A DNA stretch of 64,000 bases from the NCBI RefSeq assembly GCF_010093595.1, contig NW_022985439.1:1717822-1781821 (forward strand), in the 5' to 3' direction. Below the pieces are notes generated by a model. That model saw only the letters and a program-made list of their open reading frames with translations, made no database searches and was not told the DNA's origin. The translations under genes and the position numbers were made by a program. The stretch is from Mytilinidion resinicola (lineage: Eukaryota > Ascomycota > Dothideomycetes > Mytilinidiales > Mytilinidiaceae). Positions 1 through 9,749 of the stretch are shown here, piece after piece (position 1 is the stretch's first letter; every line of letters begins with the position of its first letter).

Positions 1-1293
1 ACAACGCTTTCCACAGACCAGGTGAACATCAACCGCTCCTTTGGCGTCTCGGACGCTGGAACGGAGCAGATGACACGGCCAGCTTTCGTGGATGCCGTCA
101 AGGGGGAAAGGGGGGGTTTGAAGGACTATAATTACATGTCTGAGCATATACGGCATTCGCAGCTGCTTCCTGGGCACCAGATGGATATCTTATCGCGGGA
201 CTTCATGCAGCTGTTTGAGGTGGAGATGCGAAGTGGGACACCGGAGGGGAAGTATGTAATTGGATCGACGGGGGAAGGGGGCCGTGTTGTGTTGGTGAAG
301 AATTGGGCGGCGCAGTCGTTGATTCGGGCGACGACGCATGCGCTGTTTGGGCATTGCTTGTTGGAGATGGAGCCCCAGCTGACGGATACGTTTCTGAGGT
401 TCGATGATAAGTCGTGGATGGTTATTTACAACTACCCTGAGATGTTTGCTAAGGAGACGTACGAGCTGAAGGAGGAGCTGATTCAGATCTTTATGAGGTA
501 TGTGCAGTTATCAGACAAGAAGACGGATAAGGCGTGGTGGTTCCGGGAGACGGATAAGTTGGAGGAGGAGCTGGGAATGGGGGTAAGGGATCGGGCTATC
601 AGGACAATGCAGCAGTACTGGGTGTAAGATCACTTCGTCCATCTGCGTTGGCGAGTGACAGAACACTGACGAGAGTGATTTAGCACGAATGCAAACTCAT
701 TCAAGATAGCGTTCTGGATGCTAGCGCACATCGTGCACTCGGACGGGCTGAAGGCAGCAGTTGTCGAGGAGGCCTCTGCCGCACTTCCTTCGCAAGATGC
801 CGATCTGGATATTAACTACCTCCTGAACCAGTGTCCGCTGCTGGACTCTATCTGGAACGACGTCCTCCGCCTTACCGCTTCCTCATCGACGTACCGATAC
901 ATCGTCTCCGACACGACAATTCGCGGGAAGACGTTCCGTGCCGGACGCAAGCTGCTCATCCCGCAGCGCCAGACTCTACTCGACGAGTCAGTCTTCGGCG
1001 AGACCGCGGCCACGTTTGATGCAGAACGCTTCATGCGTGACAGGAAGCTAGCCAATAGTACGAGCTTCAGACCATTCGGAGGAGGAGTATCCATGTGTTC
1101 GGGTAGGCACGTGGCGAAGAGGGAAGCATTTGCTTTTGTAGGAAGTGTGCTCACGAGATATGAGCTGAAGCTGGCCAATCCGGAGAAGGGGAAGCAAAGG
1201 TTCCCGAGGCTCAATGTGATGAATCCGAACCTAGGGCTGATGGGGCCAATGCCTGAGGACGACCTTGTGCTAAAGATCAAGCCGAGGCATTGA
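1..1293 (+). CDS. Cytochrome P450, 3' part (5' end outside window)
   Basis: The frame is open at base 1, so the N-terminus and membrane anchor lie outside the window. Two exons are visible, 1-623 and 684-1293; the GTAAGA donor at 624 and TTAG acceptor at 683 keep the frame. The heme-binding loop reads FRPFGGGVSMCSGR, with the ligand Cys codon at 1096-1098. The K-helix region reads WNDVLRLTAS: the usual Glu of the ExxR motif is Asp (codon 859-861). The loop form and the SSSTYRYI segment recall the CYP7/CYP8-like branch of fungal P450s that hydroxylate sterols or other lipids, but the substrate cannot be told from sequence. P450 identity is firm; whether the enzyme is active given DxxR is less sure. 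No metabolic partner gene is visible to its right. Confidence 0.9.
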
Positions 1294-4200
1294 TATCGAA
1301 ATGATACGAGTATGTTATTGCAATGCTATGCCTAGACACTAATGGCTCCATAAGCTCCGAATTTTTCTTCAATCTATTGTTGGCAATATCGGCTGCCTAC
1401 CTACATCTCTTGTATTCCATAGAGGCCCTATTACGAGGGCAAGTGGATCAGGAGGCGAAAGAGAGGGTTAGATGTGAGCGTCTGTGGCTATCTTCCGCAA
1501 CCCATTTGCCTCTACTGCAGGAGAAACTTTCCGCTACGACCCTAACGCAGATATCGACCACCAGATTATGATTGCAAACACTTAGCTATCTATCCGAAGA
1601 AGATGCATTCGCTAGCGTCTATACTGGCTGAGAATAGATTGTGTCCCTCATTACGAGGTGACACACCCAATCACAGACCAGTGTAGAACTCTATGTCGGG
1701 TAGAGCACAACCCGCGGTGATGGATGCTGTATGTCGATGACTCTCGAGCACAAGTAGCAAGGATTGCCCTGATCGAGATGCGTGTCCGTCGATGTCCGAA
1801 CTTGGGAATCTGGTCCCCGGACCTGTGATGGAAGTCCTCAAAGTGCGGACGTGGGATATCGACAAAAAGAAATCAGAACCACTCACTCGATGAAACTACT
1901 CCGCATGCCTACTAGCACTGAGCGAAAGCTGCGCCTTGCCACGATGCAAAATGTCATGCTGCAGAGCTCACGGGCAGGATTGCCTGTTTCAAGGTTGCTC
2001 TCCGGGTGCACCGTCTCCTTGCATCAGCTGGAGGCGTTTCGGGAAGACAGGACGATGAATGGGAGGGCAAGGGAAAGGTTGCCAATACCACATGGTGCGA
2101 GGCATGTGGTGATAGGAGATGGTGCGAGGTGTGCTGCAGGAGAAGTGGCGACCGCAAAACAGTGGGCAAATGAGACGGCAAAGAAGCCCTGGAGAAGAAC
2201 ACGGAATGTCACCATGGGCCGTGTCCGTGTGAAGCTTCTGCCAGGACGGTTAGGAGAACAACTTGAAGTGCAGCCCTAAGATCGATCGGAGGCGGTTTGT
2301 CGTGACGATTCGATACGAGAGCACAGATTCAGGGCCCACCCGTTTAGAACTAGCGGCAGCATAGCGCACGGCCTCCCCGTCTATTCATGGAGAACGTCAA
2401 CGGCAATGCAATTGGCACACAGGGTACGAGCCTCGTGCAGTTGCGGCGTCGCGACGGGGGATATATTTCTGTATGCGTGCAGAGACTTACGCGGCGGTGA
2501 GGCGTAGTCAACGGTCACATCGCACGTCACCCGCAGCGGCAACGTCCATTGGAGGTTCGTGAGAGCCTTGCAGGATGAAGCATTGCGCGTGATCTTCATC
2601 CTACCGTTCATCGTTCACCCGTGCGGTGAGCCTTCCCGATAGCCAAAGACTTTCTCGGCTGCCATGGGTAGCGATAATGTGGCTGTTAGAATAGGGCCAG
2701 CGTGTGCTAGACATGGACAAGCCTCCCCATTCTTGCGATCAGACAACTCCAGCATCGCCATTAAACGTGGCCGTTCCGTGACAGTGACAGGGAGCCACGC
2801 ACGTTTGCCACCTGTGTTCCGGCGATTTGGACCAGAGATGCTCCCCCTATTTTCAACGACTGGCCCCCACATGCCCTAAGGCGGGCCTAGTCGTCCACTG
2901 CGCAGGTGCCTTTTACCTATTGATATTGCGATAACGACAGATAGACAAAGTTTAAGAGTAGTACCGGTGAGTGGCGACTGCTTACTTTTCGGTACAGTAA
3001 TGAATTGTGCGAAAGGTTGCCCACCACCCTTGGTGAAGATGGTGATTTATTAGTTAGGAATAGCGCAGACGCTAGCGGCTCGCCCACGTGATGCTCGACC
3101 ACACTGAATCTTGGTAAATGCTAACATTAACTCAATCGGTAGAATGCTCTGGGCAGCCTAGCGGGATCTAGCGCGGCCAACGTTCAAGGCGCTACAAACG
3201 CTGGCAGCTAGAATCCTTTACTATTTTTGGTCGCTCGAACACTTGATTTCAAAGGCCTTTGTGACCAATTGGCGTGCCCCAGCACCTCGAAACTGCCACA
3301 GGGAGATTGATTCGCATCCTGGAGCAAGGGGCTGCTGGTCTCTCGCGCCCGGAAAACACGCAGAACGCTCGTCGAGACGGTAGTTAGGGCAAATTCTCGC
3401 GGCATACGGCGAGAGCGGCGCAGTCGCGTCGAGACAACTGACGTTGCTTGCGCAACATTCCCGAATAGGAATACCAGAGTATCGAATATCTGCAAAATGG
3501 TACAGCCTATCGTCGACTCCGCGGCGCATCCTTGCACTATCTGCTGGTCGAATCAGCGGGCCTGACGTCTGCCCCTTTCCAGACGATCGGGATCCTTCCC
3601 TGGGCGCAAGATTGGGGAAGCCTGTCACCAGCTGGAAGCACGCTGGTATTGACTGCACGGTGTGCTAATTAGGTATGGAATACGGCTGCGGTCTTTGCCT
3701 GATTTTGCTCGTCCGTGGTTGACATTCGAGGGGAAACACCCCGGGCTTAGCGAGAGCTGCACCCCGGTCCAGAGGTGGCGGCCGAAGCGGCGTTTCAGTC
3801 GCGGATCCTTTGCCGCGATGGAAGCTCGGCGAGGCTTGATGATAGGCCGATCCGCCAGCGACCCCGGGACCATCGCGCATCCTTCAAGCAGGTCGTCATC
3901 CGTGGCTGATGGCGTTTCCCGTGTTGCCAAGCCAAGGCCGCCCGCATCTTCAACGTCGAGGCCGGACGGGCAGCCCGCGACAGCGCCGCCAGCAACACGA
4001 GGCCTCTGACATCCCGTGCCCCTCGAACGCATGCCCATATGCCCGCCCAGCTCGTCGAGTAGATAAACACGCGGAAGCGCTGGCCGCAAAGCCTTCCCCG
4101 AGCACCACTCGGCCATCTCTCCTCTCCGGCCCCACCTGCAAGTCATCTCCTCCACCTCCCAACCACCTGTACTCCGAGCCGCCTCGTCGGGATCCCTCTC

Positions 4201-4425
4201 AACGCTGCAGACCACCGCTTGTCACGGCATGCTTCACCGCCTGCGGCTATGGTAACGCTGCAGTAGTCAGCCTATCCCGAGCCGACGATCGTGCAACACC
4301 ACGACGGCCCACGACACACGACGCGAGAGCACTCGTTCCCAGCGCAACACGCAGCACCCGGCTGGGCGCGTCGACCGTTGAGAAGCGGGGTGGACTGCTC
4401 ATCCTTCCGCTGCGGCCCCCGCTGC
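1294..4425. other. Intergenic region, 3.1 kb, no supported gene
   Basis: Several open frames of 60-200 codons occur on both strands, but none shows a family motif, splice pattern or consistent codon use. The last 700 bases are GC-rich and lead into the zinc-finger regulator, so they are probably its promoter and 5' leader. A local imperfect repeat (TGGTGCGAGG twice, about 2094-2130) is the only structure noticed. Confidence 0.5.
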
Positions 4426-4482
4426 ATGCAGACCACTTCATCCTCCGTACATATCGCCCAAACCACCTCCGCCGCGTCCGCC

Positions 4483-7305
4483 ATGGACGACATGGACCGC
4501 CACTCCTCGTCCGACCCGTCTGCTGCGGGCGTCAGTGGAGGCCCGCCAAGCTCGCCGCGCTTCTACTGCCCCGAGTGCAGTCGCGGCTACAAGGCCGTCG
4601 AGACTCTGAATCGGCATCGCAAGAACCACTCCAGCAGCAATGATCACGTGTGCCGCATATGCCAGGCCGGCTTCAAGCGCAAGGACCTGCTCGACCGCCA
4701 CATGCAGATCCACGAGCGCAGTTCGTCGCGAGAGGCCTCAAAGCCCCGTCGGCGGGACAACCGCGCCTGCGTGCGGTGCTCCCAGCTCAAAATCAAGTGC
4801 GATCGCCTCGTACCTTGCACCAGATGTGCTCGTGGCGACTATCGCTGCCAGTACAGGGATCGAGATCGCGCGATATCCGACGCCTCGACTAGGTTGTTCC
4901 CCGGCACCCCCCTCTCGCCACCAAAGAGCTCGTTCGGCATGCCCAGTGAAGCTGGCCAAGCCATTGGTCCCTTCCCCACAGGAGGCGTGGGCCCCTTCCC
5001 GAGTTCTAACGTGACATCTCCGGCTCAAATGCTGAATGCGGACGCTTCGCACCAGATGGACTGGACGCCTGAATTGGCCCTGTCTTCTGCATGGACGGGC
5101 GAGCTCTGGTCCCAAAACGCGGCGTGGCCATGGCTACACGAAGCGATGTATCTCTCACAGGATCCAGGATGGGATGACCAATCTCAGCTCCTAACGCCTG
5201 AGACGACTGCTACCCTCCAGACCAGAATGCCGTGGGAATCTACCATTGCTTCTAATACGCCAGCCACGACGTGGCACTCATCCATGGGGTCAACACCTCA
5301 AACCGGGCACCAACCATCGCTGACCCCACAGCATACCATACCACCATCGTTGCACTCTATACCCCCTGTTGTTTCTCGGGAGAGAGAAACGGCTCAACCA
5401 TCTACTTCTTCGCACGAGCCTGGCATGTCCAATTGTCCTTTTGAGCTTGATAAGGTCATCTCCGCTTCCACAGGCACCACCACACCCCTATCAAACACTC
5501 GTACTTCCGGCGCGCTCGATGAAGATGGGACGCCAGTGGAGGGCCATCTTGCTCAGGAGCAGACGAAAGCGTGGCTCATACACAAATGTTTTGAGTTGCC
5601 AGATTCGGCAGATGGCATCTGTGAGCGTGCTCGGTTTTGGCGAGTCGCTGCCATCAAAGTAGAACAAGCCTTCGACCTACAAGGGATACTACCCGCGGAT
5701 GGGCCATCTGGTCACATCTTTGAATACTTCATCAAACTCTTTCTGGAAAACTTCCATCCCCTTTGGCCTATGTTCTGGAGGCACGATCTTGCCTTCAACG
5801 ACATACATCCTCATTTGTACATTACCCTTAGTGCAATCGGTGCAGTCTACGCTAGCAAGGCAGCTGCAAACTTCCATCTTCAAATGTTAGACGGCCTGCG
5901 TATGGCCTTCGTTATGGCCAGCTTCAAACAGTCTCTTCCCGATGAGTCTCTTTGCCAGTCTCTTGTTCAGATCCAGTCCGCAACCCTTTATTTCGGACAT
6001 CGCAGGGCCTTCTCAACTGCCCAGCAACTTGGCAGTATCGTTGTTTCTCTCGCCCGAAAGATGAATCTCTTCGGCGAGAGCGAGGATATCATTCCCGCTT
6101 TAACTGAACGCAAGAATTCTGGGAAGCCAATCGATGATTTGGTCCGACGATGGATCAGGTGCGAATCTCGCAAACGTCTCGCGTTTGGTATCCTCCGATT
6201 GGAGGTCTTCATTAGCATCCTGCTCGGCACGCGTCCTTTGGTGTCGTTTGAGGAAATCAAAATGCGCCTCCCCTGCCCAAATACGTTGTTCGATCAATGC
6301 GGAGGAGAGCAACAACTAGCGCAAGAGCTCTTACACCTAGCGGACGAGCAGCCTTCGTACGTGTACTGCGATCTAGTTAACATAGCACTAGAACAAGAGG
6401 AGGAGCTACCGGTACTCTCCCCACATCACTTGGAATTGCTCCTCTTCGGCTTAAATATTCAAGTCTGGCGCTTCAGTCACGACCCAGGTCTTATGTCTCG
6501 ACTTGGCGCGACTCCAAACTCCAGCGATCGCTCTACCTCAGAACGCTCATACGATACTTCTAACGAGCGGTCGTCAGCGAGTCCAGCGTCCCCTATCAGC
6601 CAGAAGCAAATCGCCGACTCGGACTTGTGGCTCAGCAGACGAGAAACTGGCCGCATCGATTTGCTAGATCATTCTCGTCGTCATATGAGCGATCTGCGGA
6701 ACGATTACAACAGGATCTTGAGCGCTCTGAGAAAATGGAAGCGGGCCATGGTAGCTAACTCGACCCGTTTGCATATAGCACATCATCGCGACACACTTCT
6801 AGCAAGCCACCTCCTCTACAACCTCAGCTTCATACAGTTGCGATCAGATCTTCCTACAATTCACCGACTGTTTCTCGATGTCGTAAAAGGAGAACCCCAA
6901 TACTCGTCCCTCGAAGCCGTTTACCAATGGTCGACAAGTACAGACGCATGGGATGCGACCGAACATGCGTGCGCTACTTGGTCTTTGATCATGACGGAAG
7001 CAGAGCGCCCGCTGGATAGTCGCGCCAGCTTCAACATTCTCTCTAACGTTGCGCTGCTTCACGCTGCTGTTATTGTGTGGGCCTATGCGGGCACGCATAC
7101 ATCGCCGACATCCGCCAAGCTAAACATGGAGGACTCGGCTGCTACTCATGGTAAAGACCTCAGGCTCTATCGCGCGAACAACGAAGAGCTTATGGGGCGC
7201 TTTGCTAGCCTTTTGAGGAAGATTAGCCTCGTCTGGACGACGGTGACTTCAGTGCAAACGACTGTATATGCCATGGCACAGAATCCTATCCCTTTCCAAC
7301 CATGA
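4483..7305 (+). CDS. Transcription factor with two C2H2 fingers and a Zn2Cys6 cluster
   Basis: Intronless, 940 residues from the ATG at 4483, which has a strong context (CCGCCATGG). An in-frame upstream ATG at 4426 would add 19 residues. Two C2H2 fingers (C29, C32, H45, H49 and C57, C60, H73, H77; both C-x2-C-x12-H-x3-H) are followed at residues 96-122 by a binuclear cluster with spacing C-x2-C-x6-C-x5-C-x2-C-x6-C. Next come a low-complexity Ser/Thr/Pro-rich stretch and, from about residue 400, a helical region resembling the fungal-specific regulator domain (PF04082-like: EYFIKLFLENFHPLWPMF). C2H2 plus Zn2Cys6 is a known fungal regulator class, acting in the nucleus on RNA polymerase II promoters. 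Target genes cannot be inferred; the nearest neighbours are a P450 and the VIT/vWA gene. Confidence 0.92.
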   Translation: MDDMDRHSSSDPSAAGVSGGPPSSPRFYCPECSRGYKAVETLNRHRKNHSSSNDHVCRICQAGFKRKDLLDRHMQIHERSSSREASKPRRRDNRACVRCSQLKIKCDRLVPCTRCARGDYRCQYRDRDRAISDASTRLFPGTPLSPPKSSFGMPSEAGQAIGPFPTGGVGPFPSSNVTSPAQMLNADASHQMDWTPELALSSAWTGELWSQNAAWPWLHEAMYLSQDPGWDDQSQLLTPETTATLQTRMPWESTIASNTPATTWHSSMGSTPQTGHQPSLTPQHTIPPSLHSIPPVVSRERETAQPSTSSHEPGMSNCPFELDKVISASTGTTTPLSNTRTSGALDEDGTPVEGHLAQEQTKAWLIHKCFELPDSADGICERARFWRVAAIKVEQAFDLQGILPADGPSGHIFEYFIKLFLENFHPLWPMFWRHDLAFNDIHPHLYITLSAIGAVYASKAAANFHLQMLDGLRMAFVMASFKQSLPDESLCQSLVQIQSATLYFGHRRAFSTAQQLGSIVVSLARKMNLFGESEDIIPALTERKNSGKPIDDLVRRWIRCESRKRLAFGILRLEVFISILLGTRPLVSFEEIKMRLPCPNTLFDQCGGEQQLAQELLHLADEQPSYVYCDLVNIALEQEEELPVLSPHHLELLLFGLNIQVWRFSHDPGLMSRLGATPNSSDRSTSERSYDTSNERSSASPASPISQKQIADSDLWLSRRETGRIDLLDHSRRHMSDLRNDYNRILSALRKWKRAMVANSTRLHIAHHRDTLLASHLLYNLSFIQLRSDLPTIHRLFLDVVKGEPQYSSLEAVYQWSTSTDAWDATEHACATWSLIMTEAERPLDSRASFNILSNVALLHAAVIVWAYAGTHTSPTSAKLNMEDSAATHGKDLRLYRANNEELMGRFASLLRKISLVWTTVTSVQTTVYAMAQNPIPFQP

Positions 7306-9434
7306 AGAAGCTATGAAGGGTCTATCCTCTCCTTCTTCCGTTGTTCCTTGCTCCACTCAATATTTGGACTGGAAGGGATGATGGCCTACGAACACATCCT
7401 CATATACAATCAAATTTCCGACAGAGTTGTTCCCAAAGGCTAAGTTTTACGAATTTTCTCCAATTGAACATTGTGAGTATACCTAGTGGTGGCGTTTTAG
7501 CAGCGAGCAATGATTGATTTGTAACAGAAGAGATGCAACACGCCGTATTAGGAACATGTATATCAGTATGAGAATATTACTTTGCATATATCATCTGCCA
7601 TTTCCAAATGTAAAGTACACACAGAAGCCAAAATGGAACGATGCAGTTACTAGATTGCGTCGCTTCTAAAGGTTATGAAGATAGCGCAGGAGCGAATCGA
7701 GCTGCTTTCATGGATACAAAATTCTTCTCGTTTGTATTTATGCACATTAAGATGCAGCAAACCTTGCTTTCATTGCAGATATGACTTTTCGGGGTATAGC
7801 ATTTTTACATAGCTTGTTCGATACAAGTGTTCAATAGCTGGCGGCAAATAATCAAACCATTCAGCTGAATCATTCCGTCTCAAATCTCCGCTCTCTCAAC
7901 CGTTCGTCAGCGCACAATCCTTCAACGTGGGCCTTGAAAGTGGCTGGTAGTTCATCGCTTGATCCCAACGCTACTAGCGTAAGGCTGTTTCAACGTCCCG
8001 CCGCGTGGGCAAGGTGAACGGTGAGTCGGCACTTACCGACTCTCTTTTAGATAATCAGACCATTTTGCACAAGGTTTCAGCATGTAACCAATGTGACTAC
8101 CCTACAATCCTTCACTGAGCAGGCATTCTAGTGCGGTTTCAACCCTCTACGGTCCCGGGTATCCTGGAACAACGGCGAACAATGCCACGCTTCTTTCAGT
8201 GTGACTGGGAACTAGGTTGTATTGCAACGGCAACGGTAACGTACGATCTTGCTTTCCAGTCTTGGCACTGGCTTTGGGGTAGGATTGGGATCCTGGTCGA
8301 GCACCTGCTTTTGGAGGATCACTGAGCAGGGTTGCTGGTGTAAGGCCTGCAATTGCTTTATGCACACACTCTTGACGTTAGAGTCGGAAGAAAGATTTTG
8401 TTGGGAGGCAAGTGTCGAAGTCGGCGATGAGTGCTACGGCGTAAGGAGGTGACGCAGGGCCGAGCAGGGTGAAGGATGAATGGGCGGTGGACGAGATGGG
8501 ACGATGGCGGTGTAATCCTACTAAATGCGGCACACGCATCTATTGCTGCTTCTTATGGAGGGTGAGGATTGAGGGTGCCGCGAATAAGTAGTTTGGTATC
8601 GTTGGTGAGATAATTTGTTGTTTTCCAAGATGACCTGCTGCGGTAGCATTGTAGGATGGTTCTCGTTGCTACGTTTCCTTTTAGGTATTTGAATCCTTCA
8701 AATAAGTCTCTACGCTCTAAAAGAACGATGTGAAACCAAGAAAAGTCCAAAGGAGAGATAAGGGAAGAGCACGTGACCATATCTTGAAGCGACCATCTTC
8801 CATCCAGCCCAGCCGCGGATCATTACTTGAACGTACGTCTTCCATAACAGGAGCTTTCCTTAGATCTAGATAGACGAACATGCTTTCGTGAACGTTAAAT
8901 AGACTTCAGAATTCCACGTGCTATTTTGACTAGTCCTGCTAGGGCATAGCGTCAGATTTCTCCTCACCTCACCAGATGTTCCACGGCCCTCTTCGTCTCT
9001 GTACAGAGAGCCACAACGATTATGTCGATACAACACGGTTTCCACCATTAAAACGAGAGGATTTAGAGTGGCCTGGGCACCGAAACTTCTCAAAGACTTC
9101 AACCGCATCCTGACTGAATAGGAACGTGACTTTAGCTTGTGCCCAACTAGGGTAAGAAGGGCTATCTCCATGTCAAAAGTATCTAGAATCAGTCAGCACA
9201 GATTGAGGTATGAGTTCTCGGTTCTCAGTAGGACAGTCCGCATCTCTACATGCCGACAAGCCAAGGCAGCGGGCTTCGTTGCACACGCATGTATCTCTAT
9301 CCACAAGTCTTTACAGAATGAATGAAATATGTACTTCGTTTCTCTTCAAGTATCAAGTCATTCCCATTCTCCATTAATTCACGCTTCTTCTTCTTCTAGG
9401 TGGGGTGGTGCGGGTGGTGTGGCGAGAGCATGAC
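7306..9434. other. Intergenic region, 2.1 kb, no supported gene
   Basis: This stretch lies between the zinc-finger regulator and the VIT/vWA gene. Short frames (for example around 8130-8450 and 8866-9171) show no recognisable domain. The first few hundred bases are AT-rich, as expected of a 3' untranslated region. Confidence 0.5.
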
Positions 9435-9450
9435 CCCCTGGCCCCAGGGG
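9435..9450. promoter_or_regulatory. Inverted pair of STRE-like motifs
   Basis: CCCCTGG-CC-CCAGGGG is a perfect inverted repeat holding one CCCCT and one AGGGG. CCCCT is the core of the yeast stress-response element bound by Msn2/4-type factors. It lies about 300 bases upstream of the VIT/vWA start codon. A regulatory role here is inferred. Confidence 0.35.
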
Positions 9451-9632
9451 CTACGGACAGTAGTATCAACCCCATAATGTCGTAGTACCCTGGCCTTGGA
9501 AGGTTGCGTCACTTTATTAGATCGGCGCAGGTTCTATGAGTCACATATCTCTTTGATATGATGCAGGTTTGTTTGACCAGTAGTGTGGTCGGAAATTTGC
9601 CCTAGGCAACTACGCGAGACGGGGCTGAGGGG

Positions 9633-9639
9633 TATAAAA
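9633..9639 (+). promoter_or_regulatory. TATA box of the VIT/vWA gene
   Basis: TATAAAA lies 117 bases upstream of the ATG at 9750, in a suitable place for a core promoter with a short leader. No competing coding signal covers it. Confidence 0.5.
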
Positions 9640-9749
9640 CCATGTGCACTGCCCACCCCAACGAACTCCTTTTCTCTCCACAATCTGGACGCATTCAACC
9701 AGTGTCTTTCAACTCTCCAGCCTTCGTCTTTCGATCATTTTCACCCATC

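Noticed and set aside
1782..2279. Open frame of 165 codons, plus strand
   Set aside because: No domain, low-complexity Arg-rich translation, and partly made of a local repeat; no splice partners found.
3625..4215. Open frame of 196 codons on the minus strand
   Set aside because: It lies in GC-rich DNA ahead of the zinc-finger gene, has biased composition (Arg, Gly, Ala) and no domain; long chance frames are common at such GC.
3909..4643. 244-codon plus-strand frame overlapping the regulator start
   Set aside because: Out of frame with the zinc fingers and rich in Arg/Pro; a GC shadow.
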